Assembly: GCF_954871325.1 (NCBI RefSeq)
Contig: NC_088775.1
Coordinates: 78,097,561 to 78,161,560 of the forward strand
Length of the DNA: 64,000 nt
Reading direction: 5' to 3'
DNA from: Gordionus sp. m RMFG-2023
Taxonomy: Eukaryota; Nematomorpha; Gordioida; Chordodea; Parachordodidae
The translations under genes and the position numbers were made by a program. Under the pieces are notes generated by a model, which saw nothing but the letters and a program-made list of their open reading frames with translations, made no database searches and had not been told where the DNA came from. This document shows, one piece after another, positions 12,301-27,300 of the stretch (position 1 is its first letter; every line of letters starts with the position of its first letter).

Positions 12301-15300
12301 TAAAGAAAGAATAAATTATATTTAATTTTGATTATACCAGATTCCTTGTAAAAATAAATTTCATGTTCATTCTGATTTATTCTTTCATATCAATTCTAAA
12401 ATTTCCCAATCAATACAACCACACCCCAACCTAATCCCCTCAATAGATATGCTTATGATTTGCGAGAAAGTAAAAAAGATTGAGAAAAGCAGCTGTTAAA
12501 GTAGTGCTCTATGTTTTTTGGTAGTGATAGCTAATAGCCCGCTACTTTTTCCAAATATTTATTTTTTCAGCGCGTTCCTTTTTTGAAGCGCTACTTAGCT
12601 ACTTTTTAAAAATAGAATGAATGTAACTATAAACATGAAAATTTAATAATTAATTATAATTTATTATTTAATTTTGAAATTAAAATTTATATTTTCAATT
12701 TATATAATAATTTGTATTATAAACCTAAATCACCTGGTGTAAATTATTTGAAATGTCATCGAAAATAGATATCCGAATCGATGTAAGTGAGTCCAATTAT
12801 GATACTAATGAAATGGAAGGTACCCTGGAAGAAAATGTTCTTAATAATAATACAAATTTTCCATTTCCAAAATTTGAAAAATACTTTCAAATTAATGTAA
12901 AAACAAGGTGGCTACAGTTAGTAAAAAACATATTCTCAAATAAATCTAGTAGCTATAACGCTAAAAAACACCTAAAGGTAATTGTCATTTTTATCTAATA
13001 GTATTTTTATTTTGTAAGAATGTTCACGCCAACATTTTTTAAAGAGATAGAAAAACATTTTAATAATTTTGGTTTAGGGAAGACTACATCCAAAAAACCA
13101 ATTCAATTCAAGTTGAATTGATCAATAATATTGCAAATGCCAATATTTCTCAGAAACTGGATGATAGTTATTGTCGATTTTATAATTGATACAGTTCAGT
13201 TGGTTGATAATCTATCATTTACCACGATGATTAAAACTCTATCCCCTGGTATAATAATTTTTTTGTCGCCAGACACTAATGATTGAAGTTAAAACCATAA
13301 AAACTAATAATTTTTTTTGAAATAAAGGATACTAATTATAATGAAAAAACCCCTAGACCGTTTTTTAAATCCAAAAATACTTAAATGAGTATTTTTGATA
13401 ATTTTTCTTATATTTAAAGTATGTATATAAAATTAAATACTGCCTTGCCCTCAAGTGCTAGTGTTAAGAGATTATTTAGTAAGCAGAAACCTATACCATC
13501 TGATCGTTGCTCTAGACTTGGGGATGATAGCATAGAAATGTTATTATTAAAATGCAACAAAATAAATAAAAAATGAATATTACCATAATATATATTTTTA
13601 TTACATAAATTATAGTCTTTTTAAATAAACTTTTTATAATCAAAGCTTTATAAGTTGAATTTTATGTATTATATACTATGCAATTACATTATAAGGAAAA
13701 AATAAAACAAATTTATTTTTATAAAAAGTAGCCTAAAAGTAGCCAAAGCTACTTTTAAAAGATAGTAGCTAATAGCTCGCTACTTTTTTTTGATTGGTAG
13801 CGATAGCGGTAGTGTGCTACTTTTAAAAGTAGAGTTTAACAACTCTGGATAAAAGAACGTTACCATTCGATTGCCTTTATAATTTGTCCAATCGCTTTTG
13901 AACGGTTTTGAGTGTTTGTTCATTTTGGACTTATAACTAACTAGTACTAAGACTCAGTTCACTATATTTAAATATTTTGTTAAAAAAAAATTACCAATTT
14001 TAGCATAAAATATTATATTCAAAATTCTAACTTGTACAATTTTTTTGAAAATTCGAATCGTATTAAACGAAATTTTTCAAAAATATTCAAAATAATCTTA
14101 AATATTTGATAGGATTCGTATTATTCGAAATTATTCCCAACTATTTAAAATATCCTTGTTTATTTTATAGTAATCATTTTGTTAAACTTAATTCATAAAT
14201 TAATTTTTGAAAATTCAAGGAATAAAATAATTGTTTTTCTTATTTTTTTCTACCATTTTTTTTATCGCGCTATTTGGCACCCATAAAAACTACTAGTATA
14301 GATAATATAATGAAATCTATCTAATTTAAGTGAAATCCAAAAATGTATAGCTATGTTGGCTGCCTCTGCTCTCCTTGACAACATCCAAATCAATGGTGAC
14401 TTCTTACTAGCCACACAAAAAATGTCAGTTTAAAAATTCTTCCTATTTTTGCATATTAAATTATTATTCGATTCTATTTTAATAGGAATATTCCTGAGAT
14501 ATTCTATACTCCTATAATACCCTTCATATAATATATCGTGTTTTCTCATTAAATACCTTTAGTGACGTTTTCGATCAAGCGATCCAACGCACACAAGACT
14601 TGAGATGCTGCCTGATTCAAGTCCGTCAGTAGTTTCTGATTATCTGTCGATTCCTTAGAATTTAGTTGTGATAATAAAAAATTATTAGTGGTTTTGTTTG
14701 ATATTATTTCTCCTTCTCATTATTATATAATATTAAGATTTAGTGAGAGTGTAATATTATCCCTGTTGTAATTACTCATTTTTTTAAATAATTAATTCCT
14801 TTTTTTTTATATTTTGAATATTATAATTAGTTATTATTATTATATAATAATTTTAGTTGGGCATTGTTAGTATATGTTTAAATTATTAATTTCTTTCGTT
14901 ATTCAAATTTTGGTTAAAAAATATTATTTGAATATTAAAAAAAAAAGATATATATATACGCAACAAAATCATTTAAAAGATACTCACCAATTATTATTCA
15001 ATTAATTCTACTTCAAAATAAAGTTACCCGTACTTCTAAATACAAAAAAAGGTTTGATGTTATATATATTTTAATATTTAATCTTCCTTTTTTTATAATA
15101 ATCAACTTCAAAACCTAACACTGGTCCGAAGTAAACATACTCAGGGACCGCAGATATTCAGTCTAATAAATAGATTATACAATTAAATTTAGAAGAAATA
15201 AATTGTGATTAAAAGTCAATTTTTTTTATATATCAGCGTATTTAAGGTAAAAAAAAAAATATATATATTTTCTTTTCTTTTATTTTTAATGCCTTTTTAT

Positions 15301-18300
15301 GCTTTTATTTTAATCATAATATTAATTACATTGTTGTATAATTTTGGCCGCAGCATTAAGTTATTTGTGATTAAAATTATTTTGATTCCTTGTAATGTAT
15401 CTAAGTCAAATTATTTTAAGTTTATTGTTGGAAAATATAATGGTAATAATAATTTCGGTAATAGTTTTAGCATTTTTATTAGGTTTAATTTTAGGTAGAA
15501 ATACATCATACATCAAAATAGAAAATAAGGAATTAGATAAGATAAAAAGTATATTAAATGAGGAAAATGAGGAGAGAAATATAAACATTTCTAGAAGTAC
15601 AGAGAATTTCAGACGAATTAGTTGCTATAGCTGTGGTCAGCCAGGCCACATGTCGCGTAATTGTGATTTAACTAAGGATTTGAAATGCGCGAGATGTGGC
15701 AGGAATGGCCATTTAGCTATAAGATGTAGATTAAACAATATGATTGTGAGATGTAATATTTGTGGCCAGGATGGACACACTCAAGAGAAATGTAACAAAT
15801 GACTAAGAAAGAAATATTTTAATAATGAATTTTGTAATAATAATAATTTTTTTAATGTTGATAATTTAGTAGCAAATAAGAATAAATATTTTAATTTTAA
15901 TAATAAATTTGGTAATAATAGTTTTTCTAATTTTAGTTCAGGTAAGAATAAGCATTTTAATTTTAATGATAGATTTGATAATTATAATAATTTTTTTAAT
16001 GTTAATAATTGTAGTAAAAATAAGTATTTTAATTTTAATAATGATAATTTGTATAATGTTGATAGTGTTAGTGCAAGTAAGAATAATTATTGGAATATGA
16101 ACGATAAATTTTGTAATAATAAAAAGTGTTTTAACGTTGATAATTATAATTCAAGCGATAAATAGAAGTATAGGTGAAAGGAGTGATATAAAAATAAAAA
16201 GTAGAGATTTTGAAATATATAGAATTAAAAATGAAACTTGTGTAGATGTAAGAAAAATGGAATTAGAGAATTTTTTAATGAAGAATAGATGCCCGAGAGT
16301 AAAGATAAATATAAATGAAGCAGAAATTTTTTTTTAATTAGATACAGGAGCAGAAATTAGTTTGATAAGTGTTAAGGATTTTATGAGATTTTGGCCAGAG
16401 AAAGAATTTGTTACAAAAAAGATAAGAGCCAAACAATTGGATGGTAGCGTGGTGAAATAGGGTATTATAGGGTAAGGTTACCAGGAGTTAATAAAAGTAT
16501 AATTTGTGGATAACTACATTGAAGATTGAACCAATTTTAGGATAGTATGATATAAGAACGTTAGGTCCAGTTTATAATTGGTGGAATTTTTTCGAAACTA
16601 TCCCTGTAGGTAATGATGAAAATAGTGAAATAATAAGGAGTGATTTCGAGAAAATTAAGTTACCTAGTATAGAAGATAAACAAGAATTAGTTCTCGATAA
16701 ACTTAGAAATCGAACAACAGAATTTATTGATAATAGTGAAATAATAAGGAGTGATTTCGATAGATTTAAGTTACCTATTATAGAGGATAAACAAGAATTA
16801 GTTCTCGATAAACTTAGAAATCGAACAACAGAATTTATTGATAATAGTGAAATAATAAGGAGTGATTTCGATAGATTTAAGTTACCTATTATAGAGGATA
16901 AACAAGAATTAGTTCTCGATGGACTTAGAAATCGAACACCAGAGTTTTTGATTAAATATAGTCAAAGAGAATAAGATGTCAAAAGATATAAATTCTATTG
17001 AGGTAACACCAATCGAAATCAACAGACAGAGAAGTAAAGCAGCAGAACAGGAAGAGATGGTCGAAAATAAAAACTGCAATGAAATAAGTATCATTTTAGA
17101 TCAACATTTGGAGGTTTTTAAAGAAGAGTTGGGTACATTAAAAATGTGGAAATAGATATAAAATTATTAGAGAATTACCAGGCTAAATTTTGTGCAGTAA
17201 GAAGATTGCCATTTTCTTGGATAGAAGAGATTGATACAGAATTAAATAAATGGTTAAAAGAAGGTATAATAAAACCGATAGTACATAGCGAATGGGCAAC
17301 ACCGTTAGTGCCAGTAAGAAAACCTGATAATAGTCTAAGGCTATGCATAGATTATAGGATTTCACTAAATCCTTGGATTATAACGGTAAAGTATCCTTTA
17401 CCGAGAATAGAACAACTGTTGGCAAATTTGAAAGGAGCGATTTTTTTCTAGAAGATAGATTTCTCTAATGCGTATTTACAGATTAAAGTTAATGAGAATA
17501 CAAGTAAAATGTTAGCGATAACAACACATAGGGGTTTATTTGCGTTTTGTAGGCTACCATTTGGTTTAAAAGTTTCGGCGCCAATTTTTCAAAGGACTAT
17601 GACGGCGTTATTTCAGGGAATAAAAGGAGTAATGTATTATTTAGATGATGTTCTGATATCGGGTAAAACAGAAGAAGAGCACAATACTAGATTGGTTAAA
17701 GTGTTAGATACAATATTGAAAAATGGTTTAAGAGCCAATATATGAATAAGAGTGTTTTTGGAGTAAAAGAAATTAAGTATTCAGGACATATTATTAAGGG
17801 TAATGAAATTATGCCAATTGCAAAGAATATTGATAAGATAATGAATATGAGAGCCCCGAATAATAAAACGGAAGTACATGCGTTTTTAGGAGCAACAAAT
17901 TATTATCATCGTTTTGTTCAAAATTTTGCAGAAATTGCCACTCCGTTGTATGATTTATTAAAGATAAATAAAAAGTCTGAATGAGGAGAAGCACAGGAGA
18001 AAAGTTTCGAAAGATTGAAAATAAAGATGGTAGAGAAACCTATATTAAATTGTTTTAATGAGAATTTAGATATTATATTAGCAGTTGATGCGTCCAATGA
18101 AGGTATAGGAGGAGTATTGTTACAGATGATTGATAATATAGAGAAGCCTATTTAATTTTTGTCAAGACAGTTTAATAAGACAGAAAAAAATTATTCAACT
18201 ATAGAAAAGGAAGCGTTAGCAGTAAAGTTTGGTCTAACTAAATGTAGAGAGTATTTATTGGGTCGAAAATTTTTGTTATATACTGATCACAAACCGTTGG

Positions 18301-21300
18301 TAGGACTATTTAGAAAAGATAATAAAGAGTTAATGATTTCGCCCAGGTTACAAAAATGGTTGTTATTGGTAGGTAATTTTGATTTTGAAATTAGATACAG
18401 AGAAGGTAAATTAAATTGTTTACCAGATATTTTATCAAGATTATTCTTAAAAGAAACAGAAGAGGAAGAAAGAGAGTCCAAAACCAATAATGTAGAAATA
18501 TGTTTAGCAGAAGAGGAAGTTAATAATATTATAAGATCTTTGAAAGTAGATACTAGAGAGAAACCGATAACTTTGGAACTGGTAGATAATGTATCTAAAC
18601 AAGATGAAGAATTAATGAGAATTAAAGCATGTGTGAAAGGAGACATAGAATGGAAAAATGAGGACAAAGCATTCAAAAGAGTTAAGAATGAATTAAATAT
18701 TGAAGGCAATTGTCTGATGAGAGGATATCGTGTAGTAATTCCATGGAAGTTAAGAAAAGATATTTTAGCAACGATACATACAGGACACCAGGGTATAGAA
18801 AGGATGAAAAATAAAGCACGGGAATATATTTGGTGGCCCCAGATGAATAGGGAAACAGAAAGTTTAGCTAGAAGTTGTGATACCTGTAACATGTGGGCAA
18901 ATGTACCAACAAAAAATAAAACAGATAAATGGCCAGAAACAGGGGTTCCAGGGAAAAGAATACATGTAGATTTTTTAGAATATGAAAAAAGAAAATATTT
19001 TATCATGGTAGATGCAGGGTCGAAATGGATAGATTGTCAACAGGTGTCAGGTTTAACGACAAGAGTAGCCTTGACGAGAATAAAGGATTTTGTAGGTAAG
19101 TTTGGATTAATGGAAACTTTAGTTTCGGATGGAGGACCAGCGTTTAAAGGTAGAGTGTTTGACCAATTTTGTGAAAGGTGGAATATTAAGCATTTATTAT
19201 CGCCACCACATTACCCGAGAAGTAATGGACAGGTCGAGAGAATGGTTTCCATTGTAAAAAGCTGGCTTAAGAAAGAAAAATATGGAGAAGGAAAATGGGG
19301 GTTATTGTTATTAGCTTACAATAACACTAAGACAGCCAAAGGGAAGTCACCCGGGGAGATATTTTTAGGTAGAAAAACAAGAACGGAATTAGATTTTTTG
19401 AAAGAAAAAATAAAACAAAAGGATAATACATATGAGGAGAAATTTAAGGTTGGAAGCTTAGTTTGGATTCTTATGTTTGATGGTCCAATTAAATGGGGGA
19501 AGGGAATAGTAAAGAGAAATTTAGGAAAAAAAGGAGTTGCGGTAGAAATTGAAGGACAAAAGGGAACTTGGTCTAGACATATCAAACAAGTAAGACCTAG
19601 ATACTTAGACCAATAATATTGGAGATAATTATAGATAGAATGTTTTAGAATTAAGGAAAATATATATATATATAATGAGATGGAAATTGATGATAGACAT
19701 AATTATGAGAATCATAATTTCTGACTATATGGAATTGATGATAGACATAATTATGAGAATCATAATTTCAGAGAATATAGAAAATTGATGATAAACATAG
19801 TTATGAGAATCATAATTTCTGACGATATGGAATTGATGATAGACATAATAATGAGAATCATAATTCTAAGGATGATAAATTGATCATAATTTCTGACGAT
19901 ATGGAATTGATGATAGACATAGTTATGAGAATCATAATTTATAGAAGAATAAAATAATTACGAAAATATGAGAGTTTATAGGAGATCATTAGATTTTTTT
20001 TAAAAAAAAATTAAATTATATAGTAATTTGTTTTAGATGGCTTCCTTCGTCAGAGTAGGGAATAAAATTATTAAAATCGAAATACGAAGGTTGACGGATC
20101 CGTAGAGTCGAAGAAATGGATAGAAGCTGCCCGGTTGGAGGCACAACAAAGATATGGAGAGTTATTGCAAGAAGTAACAAAAAGACCAAGATATGAGACC
20201 AGAACAGATCAAGATTGGGTCAGGAGAAGTCGAATGGTTGGTCTTGCGGAGGCACCCACAAGTTACGTTACTGTCCAACTGCGGCGTTAACCTCCGACAA
20301 CAATGCTATCGGTAAGGGAAGATAATGACCAGCCTAAATCTTCCACACAAGTGGGTTTTTAAGGAGGAAGATGTTGTAATTATTCATTTTTTTAAATAAT
20401 TAATTCCTTTTTTTTATTAATTTTTTTATATTGTTATGTAATTACTTTTTTGAATATTATAATTAGTTATTATTGTGGTGTTTATTCATTTTTTTAAAAA
20501 ATTAATTCCTTTTTTTTTATATTTTGAATATTATAATTAGTTATTATTATTATTATATAATAATTTTAGTTGGGCATTGTTAGTATATGTTTAAATTATT
20601 AATTTCTTTCGTTATTCAAATTTTGGTTAAAAAATATTATTTGAATATTTAAAAAAAAGATATATATATACGAAACAAAATCATTTAAAAGATACTCACC
20701 AATTATTATTCAATTAATTCTATTTCAAAATAAAGTTACCTGTACTTCTAAATACAAAAAAAGGTTTGATGTTATATATATTTTAATATTTAATCTTCCT
20801 TTTTTTATAATAATCAACTTCAAAATTTAACACTTCAAAACCTAACAATCCCTTGATCTTTCAAAAGCAATTATCAACGCTATACTATTTTGTTGATATT
20901 GCTTTGCTGACTAATGAGTAATGTTCAAAGTAGAAACAAACCTGGGCTATCATCAATACATGATTGACAGATTGAGTGACCGCTTGAGCTGATTGAATAG
21001 TTTGAGTCTTGCAAACTTCGTTGTGGATGGTAGGAGCCATTACCTAATAATTTCGTTATTTATTTTTAAATTTAAACATTTGGTTATTAATATAGGTTAC
21101 GTAATTCTATATAAAACATAATATTATAGTTTAATGCGAGTAATAATCTCGAAATTTTGAGGCCTCAAAATCACGAAATCTTTATTAATTTATTCATACC
21201 TTGATATATTAAATATTACTTTGACACAAGTTATGAGCTGGGAAGTTTTGAGAGCGCAGTGGGTGGCGGCACCGACGATCCTCTCTCTGGTTTCCCCCTC

Positions 21301-24300
21301 TGACCCTACTTCATTAGCTATATGTTTGGCCCTAAGGACTAAGTGTGCCGCAGCATTCGCGACTCCTTTAGCACAACCCATCAGTTCTTCGTTGCAAAAT
21401 ATATATATTCGTAGAAATTATAAATTTATAAAATACAAGCAATATAAATTTTTTTTAAATGTTAAGCGTTCTCGAATAAAGATTCTGTTCGAATAGAAGA
21501 TATTTTAGACGTGCCTAACCTTAAGTCAAATTAGCATGATATAAATAGATAGTAATATTGTACCCCTGATTCCATTTTCATTGGACTGATTCAAACTGGC
21601 ATCGTGCATATTGGGCTCATCACCTAGGGCTGTAAGAACGAGTGCCCCGCATTCACCAACGCGATTCAAGTGTGATGCTATAAGGGCTATTCGAAGTCTC
21701 ACGGGATCCGAGTGCTATTTATCATTTATATAAAAGAAAAATATTAAAGATGGATTTTAAAAAAATAGACATCTTTAAAAGGATATTTTTTACGACTTTG
21801 GATTATAAAAAAAAAATTTTAAGGGCCCTGGTAATAAAAAAAATTTAAGGCCTGGTGGGTTATAAAAAATATACCAATTTGATATTTTACAGTTCGGTTT
21901 TATGCCAATATGACATCATTTAATATCTAATAAACATATTAATTATATTAACATCTGACTACTCAATCCCAATTGGATAATGTATTTAAAATGTAAATAA
22001 ATTTTAGGGCCATTTTGGAAATAGCAGGTTCGTATATTATGCTTATCATAATAAGTTAAGAAATCTTAAATTTCATCAAAAAAGAATAAATAAATATCTT
22101 ACATTAAATATTACATGAGAAAAATTTTTTATAATTAATATTTAAAAGAATTTCGTTTACGAATAATTTAAAGATCTAATGAGCTAGGAGTATATTTAAA
22201 AAAAATTTTCCACGTTAAAGATGTTGTATGCCCCATACATAAATGAAGGTCATATTCTCCTAGACGAACACTTTTGTTTACATTTGGTCCATCCGTAACT
22301 ATTTGAATTTTTTTAAACCCTAAATTGAATTCATTTTCAACTTTATCTATCTCGAAAAGAATAGTTTCGGCGGTATGTTTCTGAGTGTCATGATGCGTAA
22401 CCAATGAATAAAAAGCGATATTAAGATTATTAACTATTTCATGAAATGTAAGGGTAATATAATTTCGCCATCTATATTTGTCGATCCACATATCAAAAAC
22501 TATAGCAAAAAATAAAATCGTATTTTATAAAAGTTTAAGATAAATTTAAAATTACTTTTCTTATTCATAAATAATATATAAAATAAATTTTATTTTAATA
22601 AATATTATTTTTAATAAATATTATTTTTAATAATAAAATCATGTCACCACGCCGCCGAATTTTTCCATCGGTGACGGATGATGAGCACCGACACTTTATT
22701 CGCGGCGACGTCGACGTGGTCAAAAATCACTGGCGACGGCGCACATTCAACCAATAATTAATTTTTTTATTATATATAAATAAATATATTTTCCAATTTT
22801 TATGTTTTCATGAATTATATGCGGTTATTTTTAATTTTTTAAGTTTGTTCTTCCAAAAAATTTTATATGAATTTTTAATTTATAAAATATTATATTATTA
22901 AATAAACAATTATATTTATTTGTTGTAAAAAACGGTATTTTTTGTTATATAAAAAATATATTAATTAGATTTTAAAAAATACTCTATCTTGAGGAATTTT
23001 TATTATTATTTAATTTTCCTATTATATATCATCTAAAAAAAATTTATCTATATAATTAATTCGCTACCTTCATAAAAATATGAATTTTATAATTAATTAT
23101 TTTTATATTAGATAATTATGAAAAATGTTAAATCTTGAAATGTATATATGTGCGATATAAATATAATTTTTTTTCTCGTAAATATATAATATTATTTAAC
23201 ATTAAAATCATTAACATGTTAAATGCTTACAAATTACAGCGAATAATTAATAACTAAATATGAGAATATACTTTATGTCATTGATTCATTTTTTATAACG
23301 TTAATTGCTAGTTCATGGTTAATTTTTTTGCATAATTTACTTTATAAATTCTGTCAAGTCATTGTTATTGGTAATGTTGTTGAACAGCTCGATTTAAACC
23401 GATTTTTAAACGGCTAACTTAATATTTTATTCAAAAAATATTATGCAAGCCTAAAAGTTTTGCTCATATATGGTACAAAGGACATCTATTCGCGAAATTT
23501 CGAGAATTAGTATTTTTCAGGCTAAAATATTAAGTTAGCCGTTTTTAAAAATCGGCTCAAATCGAGCCGTTTAACAACACTATTATTGGCAATATTTTAT
23601 GTTTTGATTTAATAAATTAATTAATTATTGCTTATTATTATATTAGTATTTATTGTAAAAAAAAAACTAATATTATTAATAATTTTGTTTTTCTTTTTTT
23701 GTGTCAATTAAATTGAAGTTTATAAGCGCGAAGAAAATCAAAAAAATCATTATTAATGCAATTATTTTTTGATAATTATTTTAATTTATTTCATTTAAAT
23801 TATATTATATTCTAAGTCTTAACAAGTTCATAAAATAAAAGGTAAAATAAATTATTGTATTGAGTATATATTATATAGAAGCACTAATAGTTTCTACTCT
23901 GTAAAAGATTTTACAAATTTTATTAGAAAAATATAAAAATGGAGAATGTAATATTAAAGGATTTTTTCGATATTTTAGAAAAATAAACCAAAAATCACCT
24001 AAAAACGTTTAAATAATGGAAATAGTGATCAAATGTAAAGGGGTGGGCATTTAAAAAATACAAGTAGAAGGAGTGAGAACGTTTATATTTTATTATATTT
24101 TTAAAAATTATTTCATTCCAAAGATGGCGATTGGGGGGGGGGGGGGTACATCGAATCTTGAACTAATTTGAAAGAGAAAATAACAACTCGGTTCGGCGTA
24201 TGCCATTGAGTTAATAATTTTGAATATCTTTATTCATTAATTATAAAAATAGAATGATATTAAAACAGTTATATCGCGGTCTTATATTAAAATATTGAGT

Positions 24301-27300
24301 TCAGAATTAAGTGAAAATATATCTGAAACTTATTAAGTTAAATTAGAATAAAATAAATAAAAAATAATTTATAATTGTATCCTCTATAAAAATACCGAGA
24401 CCGATTCCTCCAATCTTTAACACTAACAAAAATGGCGACTATTTACTATTTTAAAAAATTAAATATTTATATATATCAGAGACCTGCAGGTCAAGCCCTA
24501 AGCCCGGCCTGGGTACACGAGCCGCCGTATTCTATTTTTTTTTAAATATACCAGGGCCGGGCCTGAATTTTTTTTTAAAAAAATATCCGGACCGGGCTGT
24601 ATATTTTAAAAGAAATCGCCATTTATTAGCTATAAAAATCAAGAATAAATAAAATATATTTTAAAAAAATCAGGGCCAGGCCAGAAATTTTTTTTAAAAA
24701 ATAACCCGGGCCGGGCCAAAATAATTTAAAAAAAATCCGGGCCGGGACGTACAAATGGTACCTCTACAGGTCTCTGATATATATAAAGAATAAGCCAAAT
24801 CAAAATCGATTATATTAAGAATATTTTTATTTTTTTCAAAATTCTTTCCCCGAGAATGGCCCATCCAAAATTACAAGAAAATATATTTTAAAAAAATATA
24901 TAAAAATCTTACAATTTTGGGTTACGTCTTTAAAATATTTTCTAAAAATAAAAATGCCGCTATAGAGTCTTGCAAATCGGCCCGAATCCCGGGTATAAAC
25001 TATTCAAATAATTCGGACCGGGCTAAAAAATTTAAACATTATCGGGCTTTAGAATTTTTTTAGAGCAAGTTTAAAATAAAAATCTTGCAGAAATATAAAA
25101 AAGTTAATGAATGGGATATATCTTTTTATGATACAATTTATAAATATATATTTTTTTATTATATATAATAGTAGTCGAGTTTCAAATATTACCCGGCCCG
25201 GGTTAAAAATATTTTCAGCCCAACCCGGGTTGATTAAAAAATTTATATAGCCCTTACCCGGGTTGGGCTTTGTCCTGGCCTGCAGGTCTCTGATGTCTAT
25301 ATTACAAAAGCTTTTAGATTCATGAAAACGCCCAGACTATTATAGAATATATTTTCAAAGTTAATCTATTTAAATCATGTTCCCGTTTCGTTCCTCTAAA
25401 ATCTGCAGTGTCAATGATTAAATAACACGCAAAAGAATGTTCGTTTATCATTTATAAACGTAAACCGACATTATTATACAAAAGAAAAAAAAAACCTCTC
25501 CATTTTCGTTCATTTCATGCTGGTCCGAATTGTTTTCTTGATTGGCTAAGAGGTCGTTGTCGCTTCTAAGGCATTCTAACAAACCTGTAGTAGCCAATGC
25601 CAATTCTTTTACGGCGTTTAATAGCGTGGTTCTATTTTCTATATTGTTACGTTTAATATTTTAATTATTAATATATAATATTCAATTTACTATGATAATA
25701 GGTATTTATTTTTCATCCGTAACTATCCAAATTAAACACTACATTTAATAATAAAAATGATTCAAATAGTATTTTTGAAGGATTTATAATTTAAAACATT
25801 TTCTCAAAGTAGTAATAGTTGGTCAGGATTCTTTTTTAAACTTTAAAGATCTAATTTTACCATCATCCATTCCGTTAGTTTCAGATTCGATAACGTTAAT
25901 CTCTTTGAGCAATCCTTCCAGACTATCAGCCACGTCTGTCACGGCCACTCTAAGGGAAAGGGCAAAATCTTCTTCCTGACCAGCCCCCTCTACTCCCATT
26001 TCGTGGGTATCAGAACTTGGGAGCGCCACTAGAGACATTATTCGAGCAGAACCGGCCGTAATCCGGGCTATCTTATCTTCGACAAATCTCACTCGTCGGC
26101 GACGTTCACCTTCGATCTAAAGTTATTTTGTGTTTTAAATATAAATACTCACATGTTGTTAATGCAACTAGTTACGTTGAGCTACATTGCTTAAATGAAA
26201 CGTTGTTACATTAAATATTAAAAGATAACTAATTACTTTCGAGAGAAATTATAACTATAGTTAAAATACATGTGTTTTAAGTACTTTTAACTTTTCAAAA
26301 AGTAACTAACTTTTTCTTGCCAATCACAAATTACTCAAATTTGCTTATTTTTTTTAAATTTTAAAAGTAACTGGAACCAATTACTTTCTAATGATGTAAC
26401 TTATACCTCTAACTAAAATAACCTTAACAACACTCAAAAATTTATAATTAAAAATACAATAAACCTTGAATTCATTCATATCGCCACCCTGATTTTTCTT
26501 GCCATTTGTATCCCTATTATCGCGGTTGTTTAACTTATCTAATGCGGTTCCGATCCTGAGAATACCTCTCTCGAGGCACTCTTTATGAGCCGGGTCTGCT
26601 AGAAATCGGGTGCGACCTGTAGGGTGAGCAGGTCCGTTGAATACAACCCGTCCAGATCGACTCCCAATATACGGCCCAGGTACATTGTCGATGTAGGTTG
26701 AGCCGCTAGGGGCCGTTTTCGTAGATGAATTTAACTTGCCGGTGAGTGGGGAGGAAGATGGGAATTTGATATATGTGGCTCTGTGAGGACTCACTATTTC
26801 TTCTATGAGGGTTGATTCTTCGTCTCCCCTTGTGAGGGATTCTACAAGTAAATTGTAAGAATGAAATTTTAAAAAAAATTAAGAAAGAAACATAAAGATA
26901 AAGAAATGAAGATTGATAAAAACATATTAAATCAAATAGAAAGAGCAAAAAAAATAGAATAGTTATAATTTAATTTTATAAGTATATATATATATAATTT
27001 GAACCTTGCATATTGGCCCATTCATCCCCGTCGTATCGATATGGGATATTATAGCCCACTTCACAACTTTCCAGGGCTGTTCCATTTTTATTAGAGCCTC
27101 CTGTTAAAAATAAAAGATACATCACTTTTATAAGAATTTATTTTGGGGCGTTTTAAACCTAATTTTTAATAAACTTTATATTTATTATACAGATATCATT
27201 AGCAGAGTATTTTACCTCCCTTCTTATTGCCCCTATTCTTCATGATGATGTCAATGTAGCCTGCGATGAGAGAGCTAATTTTTTCGCCATCAGCCGTCTG

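Larger units (their letters stand above)
14764..20847 (+). mobile_element. Ty3/Gypsy LTR retrotransposon fossil in talin intron 15
   Basis: 6,084 bases with LTRs at both ends (TGTTG...TAACA), a 5-bp target duplication ATCCC on each side, a TGG-starting primer binding site right after the left LTR (about 15122) and a purine-rich tract before the right LTR. Parts in order: three CCHC zinc knuckles (about 15620-15790), aspartic protease-like region (about 16330-16480), reverse transcriptase (about 17150-17990), RNase H (about 18050-18440), integrase (about 18700-19610). Pol order RT-RH-IN marks Ty3/Gypsy. LTRs are nearly identical over their shared length (about 1% substitutions by eye), so insertion is recent, yet the coding part is broken in about half a dozen places. 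No envelope gene seen. Confidence 0.95.

Noticed and set aside
15909-16100. Hydrophobic open frame rich in Ile
   Set aside because: Off-frame reading of a low-complexity AAT/TTT-rich stretch inside the Gypsy element.
24130-24146. G-run as a quadruplex or regulatory site
   Set aside because: A single homopolymer run; similar G/C runs occur throughout the transposon ends here and no other signal accompanies it.
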